From positions 1 through 64,000 of the forward strand of contig CASEKC010000003.1 in assembly GCA_949288485.1 (NCBI GenBank): a stretch of 64,000 nt of DNA, written 5' to 3'. Positions 37,889 to 47,178 of this stretch are shown piece by piece. Both the position numbers and the translations under genes were made by a program. Below the pieces are notes generated by a model. It was not told the origin of the DNA. It searched no databases and saw only the letters and a program-made list of their open reading frames with translations. Position 1 is the first letter of the stretch. Each line of letters opens with the position of its first letter. Source of the stretch: an uncultured bacterium. Lineage in GTDB: Bacteria > Bacillota_I > Bacilli_A > RFN20 > CAG-826.

Positions 37889-39511
37889 TTATTGATTATT
37901 AAAAAAATCAATTAATGCTTTTGCCGCTTCTTTAGGTCCTTCGTTTTTATCAAAAGAAAGTGAAGTTAAAATTCTACCTAAAGGAATATTATTTAATTTT
38001 AAAAGTTCAAAGTAGGAACCAATAAAGGTTTCTACTTTTTCTTTTTCTTGCATTGGTCCAAAAGGATTTGCAAAATAGGTTGAAACTTTTCCTTTTTCAT
38101 TAGTTGTATTTAAAGCGACCCTTTCTCCCTTTTTAAATTCATCTAAAGCAATGTTTATATCGTTAAAAAAGTGAATTTTTTTATTATCAATAGTGAAATT
38201 ATCTGCTAAAAAGAAAGCGTCAACTTTATATAATTTTATACTATCTAAATATGATAAAAGGGGAATAACTACCCTGGAATTTGGCTTTTCAATATTAAAA
38301 AATATCGCTCTATCCATACTATTTAATGAATAAGATTGTTCTAAGTCATCTAAACGAACAAAAGCACCAATTTCTGTTCCGCTTGTATAAACAACATTAT
38401 CTTTTATAAAAAAAGTACCCATATCATCAAATATTGGTGAGATATGATATTTACCGTTATATTCATTTTTTATAGCTTCCAAAGTTTCACTTTTTCCAGC
38501 TCCACTATCTCCTAAAATAATGATATTTTTGCTCTTTTTTCCATCAGAAATTGTAAAACCAGCACCATGAATTGGTAAAGAATTTTCTTTGATCATTAAA
38601 AGATTATATAAAGTTAAAATCATTTTTTTCATATAACCAAAATAATCGATTTTAAATTCTTTACCTAAAACACCAAATAAAGTTTCATTTTCATAGTAAT
38701 AATAACAATCATTATTATTTTCTATCCCATAAAAGACGATAAAATCGACATTATTAACTTGTTTATCAAATGAAGTTACTTCAAATAAATTACCAATTGA
38801 AGCTAAAAAAGATAAATATTCTTTATTTACGACGATTAATCCACATTTTTGATTTATTTTAATTAAAACAGAGTAAAATTCAGATAAATTTAAGTCATTT
38901 TCATTAATTTTGTCATTTTTTTCATGAAAAAATCCAACCCTTTTATTTTCACTAGTTGAAACAATAAAAGGAGGTTGATTTACAATACTTTCTAAAACAG
39001 GAATATTATTTAAATAAGAAAAAGAAGGTGGAAGTGGCAAGTTTTCTTTTGAAAAAATAATTCCAACATTTCCTCCTGAAGGTAAAATTCGATAAACTGT
39101 TTGTTCTTTCCCTAATATTCCTTCATAAACATCACGATAAAAAGAAACGATTTTATCAGAAAATTCCATGAACTCTTTTACAAATTCACGATGTGATAAA
39201 TTTGTAGTATTTTGATCTTTAATATAGATCAAATATCTTTCTTTAGAACGATAAAAATCATATATATCATTAATTAAAAGAAGAAGTTTTTCCTTTCTTT
39301 CATCGTCTAATGTATCTAAAAGATGAGATATATCACCCTTTTTATGTACAAGAATAGCAATTTTTATTAATAAATCTTTTAAATTATCATCGATATTTTC
39401 ATTATTTTGAAAATAAGAATTAATAATATTTTTTAACAAATCTGAATGTAAAATATCGTTTTTTGTAATATTTTGAATTTCGTTAAAATTTAAGACAATC
39501 TTTTCTTTCAT
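37889..39511 (-). CDS. PEP carboxykinase-like / HPr-kinase-like ATPase
   Basis: 540 aa. A P-loop IILGDSGAGKSETLEAI (about residue 330) and a second conserved patch PIFDDMGTFFI resemble the PEPCK/HprK kinase fold. The GLSGTGKTTL form of true PEP carboxykinase is replaced by GDSGAGKSE, and the usual R and K substrate residues cannot be confirmed. The N-terminal 300 residues are not recognised. It starts directly at the stop of the aminotransferase gene (TAGATG), so the pair is one operon. It may be a protein kinase or a PEPCK-related enzyme. Confidence 0.6.
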   Translation of the reverse strand: MKEKIVLNFNEIQNITKNDILHSDLLKNIINSYFQNNENIDDNLKDLLIKIAILVHKKGDISHLLDTLDDERKEKLLLLINDIYDFYRSKERYLIYIKDQNTTNLSHREFVKEFMEFSDKIVSFYRDVYEGILGKEQTVYRILPSGGNVGIIFSKENLPLPPSFSYLNNIPVLESIVNQPPFIVSTSENKRVGFFHEKNDKINENDLNLSEFYSVLIKINQKCGLIVVNKEYLSFLASIGNLFEVTSFDKQVNNVDFIVFYGIENNNDCYYYYENETLFGVLGKEFKIDYFGYMKKMILTLYNLLMIKENSLPIHGAGFTISDGKKSKNIIILGDSGAGKSETLEAIKNEYNGKYHISPIFDDMGTFFIKDNVVYTSGTEIGAFVRLDDLEQSYSLNSMDRAIFFNIEKPNSRVVIPLLSYLDSIKLYKVDAFFLADNFTIDNKKIHFFNDINIALDEFKKGERVALNTTNEKGKVSTYFANPFGPMQEKEKVETFIGSYFELLKLNNIPLGRILTSLSFDKNEGPKEAAKALIDFFNNQ

Positions 39512-40672
39512 CTATAAGTTTTCCTTTAAATAAGTTAAATCGCTTTCTTTTAAAGAACAAATGGCGATACGAATCGTTGTATTATCAATTAAAGTAAAGT
39601 AAATATTTTTGCTTTCTAAATATTCTAAGTAAGAAGGAGCATCTTCTTTTATAAAAGTAATATAAAATCCAGAGGAATAAGGATAATATTGAATATTTTT
39701 TTCTTTTAATATTTCTTTAACGCCATTTCCAATACGCAAAATTCTTTCAGTTTGATTAAAAATATCTCTTTTTACTTTTTTAACAGCTTCTTCATCTTTA
39801 AAAAATAAACCTAATCCACCATTTGCTAAATGGTTAGTTGAAGAAATTGTTCCTCTAATAAAAGTTTTATATTTTTCAGTATAAATATCTTCTTCATTTT
39901 TATTAAAAATAGTAATTAAAGCACCCATTCTTAAACCATAAAATCCAAAAGATTTCGAAGCGGAAACTGCTAAATAAAGTGGAGTTTTTAAAGATGAATC
40001 AACTATTTTTTTAATAATCATCTTTCTAGAAGAAGAATAATCTAAATATGCTAAATCAAGTAAAAGAGTAACTTTATCATTATATTTATTAATTAAAGCA
40101 AATAGTTTATTGTAATCTTCCATTTCTAAATTAAATCCAGTTGGATTATGACATGGATCATTAATAACTAACAATATTTTACTATCTATTTCATTAATCC
40201 TATTTTCTAAAGAAACAAAATCAAATTTGAAATCTTTATTGAAGAAATTAAAGATTTCAAATTTAATATCGCTTTCTTTAGAAATCGTATCATAATTAGG
40301 CCATCTAATAGATGAAAACAAAACAGTATGAGTTTTGTTTAAACTTTTAAAAGCCATGAATAAAGCTTCTGTACCTCCTGAAGTAGCACAAATCGAGATA
40401 TTTTTGTTTTGTTTTAAACTATTTAATTCATCTTCAAAAATCCAAGATAAATATCCATCTCTATATTCTTTAGGACCAAGTTGAGAAGCATATGACAAAA
40501 AGGAAGTAAAATTATTAATTAAATAATCATTTGTTTTTTTATAAGAAACTATTTCCCCATTTTCATAATATAAAGTTCCACTAGAACCATTAACAACATA
40601 TTGCCCTTCTTTAATCTTTTTAAAAGCTCTTTCACTTACTGAAAGAATATCAAATTTATCAAACTGATTCAT
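39512..40672 (-). CDS. PLP-dependent aminotransferase, class I
   Basis: 386 aa, fold type I. The pyridoxal-lysine motif is SASKSFGFYGLRMG (about 237-250), with NDPCHNPTGFNL binding the cofactor and LLLDLAYLDY carrying the Asp. The pattern is closest to aspartate/aromatic aminotransferases. The start is 8 nt after an extended -10 (TGATATAAT), so it is predicted leaderless. Divergent from a LacI regulator that may control it. The gene contains a long hairpin (40223-40264). Confidence 0.85.
   Translation of the reverse strand: MNQFDKFDILSVSERAFKKIKEGQYVVNGSSGTLYYENGEIVSYKKTNDYLINNFTSFLSYASQLGPKEYRDGYLSWIFEDELNSLKQNKNISICATSGGTEALFMAFKSLNKTHTVLFSSIRWPNYDTISKESDIKFEIFNFFNKDFKFDFVSLENRINEIDSKILLVINDPCHNPTGFNLEMEDYNKLFALINKYNDKVTLLLDLAYLDYSSSRKMIIKKIVDSSLKTPLYLAVSASKSFGFYGLRMGALITIFNKNEEDIYTEKYKTFIRGTISSTNHLANGGLGLFFKDEEAVKKVKRDIFNQTERILRIGNGVKEILKEKNIQYYPYSSGFYITFIKEDAPSYLEYLESKNIYFTLIDNTTIRIAICSLKESDLTYLKENL
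40223..40264. repeat. 16-bp-arm hairpin inside the aminotransferase gene
   Basis: Perfect arms AAATTTGAAATCTTTA and its reverse complement with a 10-nt loop. Coding sequence throughout; no T-run. Confidence 0.9.
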
Positions 40673-40837
40673 ACCATATAATTATATCAAGAAATAGCCT
40701 TCTTTTTAATTTATTTATTTAGGTTATTTTTCAAAAGATTTATTATTTTTTTGTCTAATGAAATTATTAAGAAATTGTTAATTATTTTCATAAATGTATA
40801 TTTATAAAATGCCATAATTATGCATATTTAAAGATAT

Positions 40838-40878
40838 TTATGAAAAATTTTCATAATTTAATAAAATTATGATAGAAT
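40838..40878 (+). promoter_or_regulatory. LacI-gene promoter with palindromic operator candidate
   Basis: TTATGAAAA-A-TTTTCATAA (40838-40856) is a 19-bp palindrome with one central base. It covers the -35 position of the promoter, whose extended -10 is TGATAGAAT (40870-40878). The ATG follows 9 nt later. The layout suggests self-repression. The divergent aminotransferase promoter lies about 150 bp away on the other side. Confidence 0.5.
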
Positions 40879-40887
40879 ACTTCTTGT

Positions 40888-41889
40888 ATGGGCAACGATT
40901 TTAAAGATAGAGTTACTATTTATGAAGTTGCTAAAGCTGCAGGGGTTTCTCTTGCAACCGTTTCAAGGGTTATAAATAATACTTCGACAGTTAAAGACGA
41001 AACAAAAAATAAAGTTTTAGCAATAATTAAAAAATTAGGATATAAACCTTCTGGTTTAGCTCAAGCTTTAGCAACCAATAAAACAACGACAATTGGTGTT
41101 ATTATTCCATCAGCAAATTACGTTTATATTGCAAATATGTTAAACGGTATTATTGAAATTTGTAAAAGTAAAAATTTTACCGTTTCTTTATATACGACTT
41201 CCCATTCAAGAAGCGATGCTATTGAATCAATTGAAAAAATTATTAAATCACATGTTGATGGCGTAATTGTTTTTGATGATGAGCTAAATGAAGAAGATAT
41301 TGAATTATTCAATAATTATGCTGTCCCGGTTGTAGCCGTTAATAATCGAATTATCGCTTCAAAAATTGCCTGTATTCCTTTTGGATATGAACATTTAATT
41401 AAAAAAGTTATTACTGATTATTTCACAAAAGGTGATAAAAAGATGAATTTCTTACATGTTCATAATGCTGGTCGACTTTTATCACGTGTTGAAAATGCTT
41501 ATATTCAAACTCATTTAGAAAATGATCGTGAATACGATATTACAAATTGCGATGACTCTTATCAAAGAACTTATCAAGATTTTAAAGAAAGATTTAAACG
41601 TGTTAAAAAAGAATATGTCATTGCTTATCGTGATTCAATTGCTGCTGCTGTTATGAACGCTGCTCAAGATATGGGCTTATCGATTCCTGAAGATATCGAA
41701 GTTTTATCAATTATTGGAACTAAATATTCTTCAATTATTCGACCAAATATCACTAATCTTTATATTGATATGCAAGAAGTTGGCAAAAGATCAATGTATA
41801 TGCTCGTTGATTTAATTAATGGTCAATTACAAGATAAAGAATATAAATTTGAATCAATTTATGTAAAAAAAGACTCGACTAAGTTTTAA
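40888..41889 (+). CDS. LacI-family transcriptional regulator
   Basis: 333 aa. N-terminal helix-turn-helix VTIYEVAKAAGVSLATVSRVIN with the hinge helix SGLAQALATN, then a periplasmic-binding-protein-like sensor domain with TIGVIIP and a C-terminal ITNLYIDMQEVGKRS. CcpA-like in layout, but the effector cannot be predicted. No Shine-Dalgarno; 9 nt from the -10 box, so predicted leaderless. Confidence 0.93.
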   Translation: MGNDFKDRVTIYEVAKAAGVSLATVSRVINNTSTVKDETKNKVLAIIKKLGYKPSGLAQALATNKTTTIGVIIPSANYVYIANMLNGIIEICKSKNFTVSLYTTSHSRSDAIESIEKIIKSHVDGVIVFDDELNEEDIELFNNYAVPVVAVNNRIIASKIACIPFGYEHLIKKVITDYFTKGDKKMNFLHVHNAGRLLSRVENAYIQTHLENDREYDITNCDDSYQRTYQDFKERFKRVKKEYVIAYRDSIAAAVMNAAQDMGLSIPEDIEVLSIIGTKYSSIIRPNITNLYIDMQEVGKRSMYMLVDLINGQLQDKEYKFESIYVKKDSTKF

Positions 41890-41942
41890 TTTTTATTATT
41901 TTTGTTATAATAACAAAGTTATCCTGAAGGAGAGTAAAAAAT

Positions 41943-42653
41943 ATGGATATTTATGAAAAATATATAAGAACTATCAATGATTTTCCTATCGAAGGAATTA
42001 AATTTAGAGATATCACCCCTCTTTTAGCAACTGGTGATGCTTTCCATCAAGTTATTATGGATTTAAATAAGGAATTACCTTCTTATGATAATTGGGATAA
42101 GATTATAGCTGCTGAAAGTAGAGGATTTATTTTTGCTGCTCCTTTATGTTCAATGAATAATAAAGGTTTAATTTTAGCTAGAAAAGCTGGAAAATTACCA
42201 CTTGTTGGTTATCGTAAATCATATGATTTAGAATATGGAAAAAATACAATTGAAATTCCAAAAGATGCAATAAAACCTGGTGATAAAGTTATTATTATGG
42301 ATGATTTAATTGCAACAGGTGGAAGTGCTAAAGCGATGGTTGATCTTGTTTTAGAAGCTGGTGGAATTCCAATTATGGGTTTATTTTTAATTGAACTTCG
42401 TTCTTTAGAAGGCTATAAAAAACTCGGTATTCCAGTCGTTTCTATCGTTAATTATGGATTGCATACTAATGACTTATTAATGATTAACAATCCAAAACAC
42501 AAAATGTGTAAATATAAAGAAAAAGTCAACGAAAATGAAATTAAAGTCTTCTATGAAGATGGAAGCGAAGATATTATTCATAAAAATGAAATTATTTCTA
42601 TTGTTCAAATAGAAAAAAACGGAAGACAAACTTATATTAAATATCGTGATTAA
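41943..42653 (+). CDS. apt: Adenine phosphoribosyltransferase with C-terminal extension
   Basis: Purine salvage enzyme making AMP from adenine and PRPP. Family motifs: PIEGIKFRDITPLL, AAESRGFIFAAPL and the PRPP loop VIIMDDLIATGGSAKAM. The catalytic domain ends near residue 170; an extra region of about 65 residues (NPKHKMCKYKEK... to TYIKYRD) follows that ordinary Apt (about 170 aa) lacks. GAAGGAGAG precedes the ATG. Confidence 0.92.
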   Translation: MDIYEKYIRTINDFPIEGIKFRDITPLLATGDAFHQVIMDLNKELPSYDNWDKIIAAESRGFIFAAPLCSMNNKGLILARKAGKLPLVGYRKSYDLEYGKNTIEIPKDAIKPGDKVIIMDDLIATGGSAKAMVDLVLEAGGIPIMGLFLIELRSLEGYKKLGIPVVSIVNYGLHTNDLLMINNPKHKMCKYKEKVNENEIKVFYEDGSEDIIHKNEIISIVQIEKNGRQTYIKYRD

Positions 42654-42676
42654 TTAAATAACTTGAAAGGAAAATT

Positions 42677-43927
42677 ATGGCAAATATTATTGACGAATTA
42701 AACTGGAGAGGCTTGATTAAAGATTATTCAAATGAAGAACATTTAAAAGAAATGTTTAATAAAAAACAAACAATTTACTGTGGATTTGATCCATCTGCCT
42801 CCTCAATGCATATTGGTAATTTCGTTATGATTTCTATTTTAATGAGATTACAAAAAGCTGGTCATAGAATTATTGCAATTGCTGGTGGAGCAACTGGAAT
42901 GATTGGTGATCCATCAGGAAAAAGTAAAGAAAGAAGTTTTTTAACTCCTGAAAAAGTAAAAGAAAATACTGAAGGAATTAAAGCTCAATTATCTCGCTTT
43001 TTAGATTTAGATGATCCTGAAAAAGGAATCATGTTAAATAACTATGATTGGCTTTCAAAAGTTACACTTTTAGAATATTTAAGAGATTATGCAAAATTCT
43101 TTAACATTAACTACATGTTATCTAAAGATATTATCTCTTCTAGAATGGATGCAGGAATTTCTTTAACTGAATTTTCTTATATGACACTTCAATCTATCGA
43201 TTTTTATAAATTATGGAAAGAATATAATTGCCACATTCAAATCGGTGGAAGTGATCAATGGGGAAATTTAACTGCTGGATTAGAATTAATTAGAAAACTT
43301 GAAGGCGTTGATGCTGAAGCTGAATGTATGACAGCTCATTTAATTACAAGAAGTGATGGTAAAAAATTCGGTAAGAGTGAAGATGGAGCGCTTTTCTTAG
43401 ATAGAAAACTAACTTCTCCATATAAACTTTATCAATTCTTTATCAATCAAAGTGATGAAGATGCAATCCGTTATTTAAAAGTTTTCACTTTCTTAAGTAA
43501 AGAAGAAATTGAAAATATTGAAAGAGAACATTTAGCAAATCTTGGTCAAAGAATTGGTCAAAAAGCATTAGCTTATGAAGTTGTTAAAACTGTTCATTCA
43601 AAAGAAGATGCTGATGAAGCTAAAAAGATGAGCGAAGTTTTATTTTCAGGAAACGTTAATGAATTAAGTGAAAATGCTATTGAAGAATTATTTGGGGCAA
43701 TGAAAGTAGAAGTTTCTCCTATGCCTTTAGAAGATTTACTTATTACTTTAAAAGCTGCATCTTCAAAAAGAGAAGCTCGTGAATTTATTAAAAATAATGC
43801 TGTTTCACTTAATGGAGAAAAGATTAATGACGCTTCAAAAGTTATTGATTCTTCATTTGCTCTTCATCAAAAATATTTAATTTTAAGAAGAGGAAAAAAG
43901 AATTATTATCTCGGTGAATTAAAATAA
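42677..43927 (+). CDS. tyrS: Tyrosyl-tRNA synthetase
   Basis: Class I synthetase, 416 aa. HIGH motif in DPSASSMHIGNFV, KMSKS as KFGKSEDGALF, GGSDQWGN in the active site and a C-terminal S4 RNA-binding domain (SSKREAREFIKNNAVSLNGEKI). AAAGGAAA precedes the ATG. No T-box is seen before it. Confidence 0.97.
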   Translation: MANIIDELNWRGLIKDYSNEEHLKEMFNKKQTIYCGFDPSASSMHIGNFVMISILMRLQKAGHRIIAIAGGATGMIGDPSGKSKERSFLTPEKVKENTEGIKAQLSRFLDLDDPEKGIMLNNYDWLSKVTLLEYLRDYAKFFNINYMLSKDIISSRMDAGISLTEFSYMTLQSIDFYKLWKEYNCHIQIGGSDQWGNLTAGLELIRKLEGVDAEAECMTAHLITRSDGKKFGKSEDGALFLDRKLTSPYKLYQFFINQSDEDAIRYLKVFTFLSKEEIENIEREHLANLGQRIGQKALAYEVVKTVHSKEDADEAKKMSEVLFSGNVNELSENAIEELFGAMKVEVSPMPLEDLLITLKAASSKREAREFIKNNAVSLNGEKINDASKVIDSSFALHQKYLILRRGKKNYYLGELK

Positions 43928-44001
43928 CAATTTGTTAAAAAAGTTGTTGTTTTAAATATCGTTCTATGGTATATTATTAAAGCACGTCAAGTGCTTTATG
44001 C

Positions 44002-44077
44002 GGATCAGTGGTGTAGCGGTTAACATGCCACTCTGTCACAGTGGAGATCGCGAGTTCGATTCTCGTCTGATCCGCCA
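44002..44077 (+). tRNA. tRNA-Asp (anticodon GTC)
   Basis: GGATCAG pairs with CTGATCC at the acceptor; D-arm GTGTAGC...; anticodon loop CTGTCAC; T-arm with GTTCGAT; encoded CCA. A short AAGCAC...GTGCTT hairpin lies just upstream in the leader, after a -10-like TATATT. Confidence 0.97.
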
Positions 44078-44099
44078 TTTTTTAAAGAAAAACATATTT

Positions 44100-44175
<76 letters not shown>

Positions 44176-44188
44176 AATATTAAGATTT

Positions 44189-44216
44189 ACTGGCATTAAT
44201 AAATGTCAGTTTTTTT
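44189..44216 (+). terminator. Terminator of the tRNA pair
   Basis: ACTGGCATT pairs with AATGTCAGT (one G-T pair), 4-nt loop, followed by seven T. Confidence 0.88.
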
Positions 44217-44301
44217 ATTACTATTTTCTTTTTAAATCTATCAGTTTGTTTTTAAAGTTATATATTCTTTTTGATATAATAATTATTAGGAATTTAAAGA
44301 A

Positions 44302-45762
44302 ATGGTATTTGATATCGCAATTACTCTTTTTATAATTATCGGATTAATTATTGGTATTTTTAGAAATCCGATAATGAGTATTATTCATACAGTTTTATTT
44401 GTTTGTTTTACCTTTTTATTTACTCCAATTTTAGGCACTTTTATGCCTACAATTTTAGAAATGAATAATATTAATTTAGCAGATTTAGCTTCAAGTGCGG
44501 CTAATGCTATATCAATGGTTAATAATGAAATTATTAGTTTTGGAGAAAATATTGGAGTTAAACTTTTAACGATTCCTTCTTTATATACAACCCCTTCCTT
44601 TTTAGAAGGTGCTTTAAAAGGAATATCTAATTCTTTAACCTTTTTAGTTTCTTCCCTTTTATCTTTAATTATTTCTTATCTTGTTTCATGGATTTTTTAT
44701 TTATTAATTAAACGATATTATTTTGAATTTAATAAAGTTAAACGTTTAAAATTTTATATAAAAGCTCCTATTTCTTTTTCTTTTACATTTTTCTTTATTT
44801 TCTTTTTCCTATCTTTTACCTTTTCCCCTTATCAAAATATAAAAAATTCGTTTGATCAGTTATATTTAACCTTTGATAAAGTAAATATAATGGAAAAAAT
44901 TGAAAATGAATACAATGATATAACCTCTTTAATTAATAATATAAAAGAAAAAGGTCAAGAATTATCTTCAATTGATGAAAAAATTAATAAATTAGATAAA
45001 AATATTGAAGAATATTATGATAACAATATGACCTATTTTATTGAAAGTTATTCTTTAAAAGAAGAAAAAGATAATCTAATAGTAATTATTGATGAATCAT
45101 TAACTGATTCATCAATAACAAATAAAGATAAAATAAAATTAAATGAATATAAATCTAGTTTATTATTAATGGATAAGAAGTTTGAAAATATAAATGATTT
45201 AATCTTTAAAGATGATGAAACTATTTATAATTTTTCTTATGAATTAACTTTATTAAGCGATGAAATTAATGTTAATAAAGATAAATTTATAAGTGAATTT
45301 AATGATTTTACTTCTAGTGTAAATAAATTAAAATCGATTGATAATGATTTAAATAAATATTTAGAAGAAATTGATAATATAAGACAAAAATTCATTAAAA
45401 GTAGTTGGTATGATTTCCTTTTTAGTATTGATTATGGTTATATGTCTTTTTTATATAATGGGAATATCTATTCATTAAAAGAAGAAGTTAATAATTTTAT
45501 TATTAACTTCGATAATCTATTAAATGAGAATATCTCTTTAGTTAAATCTTATTTTAATAAAGAGGTAAAAAAAGGAAATGATAAACTTTATGAAATAGAA
45601 GAAAAAATAGAAGATTATAATGAAGATATTACTTTAAAAGAAAAATCATTTAATGAATTCTCTATTAAAAAAGAAGAAAATAATAAAGATATAGAAGAAT
45701 TATTAGTTAACTTAAAAGAAGAGATAAATAAAATAAAAGAAGACCTTAGCTTAAATGCTTAG
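44302..45762 (+). CDS. CvpA-like membrane protein with long coiled-coil domain
   Basis: 486 aa. The first 180 residues have four hydrophobic segments (starting FDIAITLFIIIGLIIGIFRN) in the CvpA-like arrangement. The rest (180-486) is charged and rich in Glu, Lys, Asn and Ile, predicted to form coiled coils. No function is known. AGGA lies 11 nt before the ATG, after a TATAAT. Two perfect hairpins (45086-45118 and 45484-45510) lie in the coiled-coil half. The end overlaps the convergent CNNM gene by 4 nt. Confidence 0.65.
   Translation: MVFDIAITLFIIIGLIIGIFRNPIMSIIHTVLFVCFTFLFTPILGTFMPTILEMNNINLADLASSAANAISMVNNEIISFGENIGVKLLTIPSLYTTPSFLEGALKGISNSLTFLVSSLLSLIISYLVSWIFYLLIKRYYFEFNKVKRLKFYIKAPISFSFTFFFIFFFLSFTFSPYQNIKNSFDQLYLTFDKVNIMEKIENEYNDITSLINNIKEKGQELSSIDEKINKLDKNIEEYYDNNMTYFIESYSLKEEKDNLIVIIDESLTDSSITNKDKIKLNEYKSSLLLMDKKFENINDLIFKDDETIYNFSYELTLLSDEINVNKDKFISEFNDFTSSVNKLKSIDNDLNKYLEEIDNIRQKFIKSSWYDFLFSIDYGYMSFLYNGNIYSLKEEVNNFIINFDNLLNENISLVKSYFNKEVKKGNDKLYEIEEKIEDYNEDITLKEKSFNEFSIKKEENNKDIEELLVNLKEEINKIKEDLSLNA
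45086..45118. repeat. 14-bp-arm hairpin inside the CvpA-like gene
   Basis: Perfect arms TTATTGATGAATCA and reverse complement, 5-nt loop TTAAC. Coding sequence. Confidence 0.9.
45484..45510. repeat. 12-bp-arm hairpin inside the CvpA-like gene
   Basis: Perfect arms GAAGTTAATAAT and reverse complement, 3-nt loop TTT. Coding sequence. Confidence 0.85.
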
Positions 45763-45774
45763 TCTTCTTTATTT
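45736..45774. terminator. Bidirectional terminator between convergent genes
   Basis: AAAGAAGAC pairs with GTCTTCTTT, with A-rich sequence before and T-rich after. It contains the stop codons of both converging genes. Confidence 0.6.
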
Positions 45775-47177
45775 TTATTTATCTCTTTATTATCATTTTC
45801 TTCTTCTTTTTCTTCATCTATTTTAGGAGTAAAGATTTTCATTAAAGGATAGGTAGGAGCTTCTTTTTCTTCTTTTTTCTTTTCAACTAATAATTTTTCA
45901 ATTGCATGATTTTTATCAATAGCAATTACTTTCATTTTTAAATCTTTATATTCGATAACTTCATTTAAAGTAGCAAATTTATCATCTAAAAGTTCAATAC
46001 AGAATCCACCAATTGTAACGTATTCAGTATCAAGTTCATCATAATTAAGTGAGAATAAATTACAGAAATCTTCTAAATTTAATCCTCCATCAATAATATA
46101 TTTTCCATCTTTTCTTAAAGTATAAGCCGCATTTGGATCATCATTTTCATCCCAAATATCTCCAACTAATTCTTCTAAAATATCTTCCATAGTGATTAAA
46201 CCTTCAATTCCACCATATTCATCAATAATTAATCCAAAATGTTGTTTTTCTTTTCTAAAAACATTTAATATTTCATTAATTTCAATTGAACGAGGGAAAC
46301 GAAGAGGAGCGATAAGTAAGCTTTTTAAATCGATATCTTTCTTTTGGAAAGAAAGAAGCATCAATGTTTTAGTATTAACATATCCAATAATATTATCGAT
46401 TGTATCTTGATAAACTGGAACACGAGTATAATGATACATTTTTGGATCTTTAATAACTTCATTAATATCATCATCAATATCAATTGCATAGATATCAACA
46501 CGTGGAGTCATAATTTCATAAGCTTCCGTTTTTGTATAATAAATTGCATCATGAAGTAAATCAGCTTGTTTTTCATCAACAACACCTTGTTCTTCAATAT
46601 CATCAACCATTTCATGAAGATCATCTTCGTTAATTCTAACATCTTCAATATTATGGGTGATTGGATAAGTAACTAGTTTTCCAAAAGAAGAAACAATAAA
46701 TGTAATTGGAAGACAAATATAATCTAAAATTCGAATAATTTTTGAATAAAGAATTGAGAATTTGAAGTTATAAATTTTTCCAATCGATTTAGCAATAATT
46801 TCTCCAAAAATAATTTTTGAAATAAGACAAATCATTGAAGCAATTAAGCCCCAATTTTCAGCGACACTATCGATGTTTGGATAAGAACTACCTAAAATTA
46901 TAAAAGCTAAATTAACACCTAAAAGGGTCGAAATAGAATCTAATCCAGCATTAACGGTATCATTTAAAAGTAAAATTGTTGAAATGGTATTATCGTAATT
47001 TTTTGCTAATTTATATGCATATTTTACGCTTTTTTTATTATTATCTTTTTCTCTTTCAAAACGTAATATATCAACGCTTCCATAAGCCATATCGCTCGAA
47101 GAAAAGAAAAATGAAAGGAAAAGAAGAAGAATTAAAACTATTGAATAAACAATAATTAATATTTGACGGCTATTCAT
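45759..47177 (-). CDS. CNNM/HlyC-CorC family membrane protein 2
   Basis: 472 aa. N-terminal DUF21 domain with three to four membrane helices, a CBS pair (from about VDDIEEQGVVDEKQADLLHDAI...TPRVDI onward), and a C-terminal CorC/HlyC domain (DDPNAAYTLRKDGKYIIDGGLNLEDF). The last 45 residues are Lys/Glu-rich. Family members handle Mg2+/divalent cation export. It follows the paralogue in one operon (1 nt gap). Confidence 0.87.
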   Translation of the reverse strand: MNSRQILIIVYSIVLILLLFLSFFFSSSDMAYGSVDILRFEREKDNNKKSVKYAYKLAKNYDNTISTILLLNDTVNAGLDSISTLLGVNLAFIILGSSYPNIDSVAENWGLIASMICLISKIIFGEIIAKSIGKIYNFKFSILYSKIIRILDYICLPITFIVSSFGKLVTYPITHNIEDVRINEDDLHEMVDDIEEQGVVDEKQADLLHDAIYYTKTEAYEIMTPRVDIYAIDIDDDINEVIKDPKMYHYTRVPVYQDTIDNIIGYVNTKTLMLLSFQKKDIDLKSLLIAPLRFPRSIEINEILNVFRKEKQHFGLIIDEYGGIEGLITMEDILEELVGDIWDENDDPNAAYTLRKDGKYIIDGGLNLEDFCNLFSLNYDELDTEYVTIGGFCIELLDDKFATLNEVIEYKDLKMKVIAIDKNHAIEKLLVEKKKEEKEAPTYPLMKIFTPKIDEEKEEENDNKEINKNKED

Positions 47178-47178
47178 G

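Noticed and set aside
46192-46559. Plus-strand frames inside the CNNM gene
   Set aside because: They are antisense shadows of the intact minus-strand gene, with no ribosome site or family motif.
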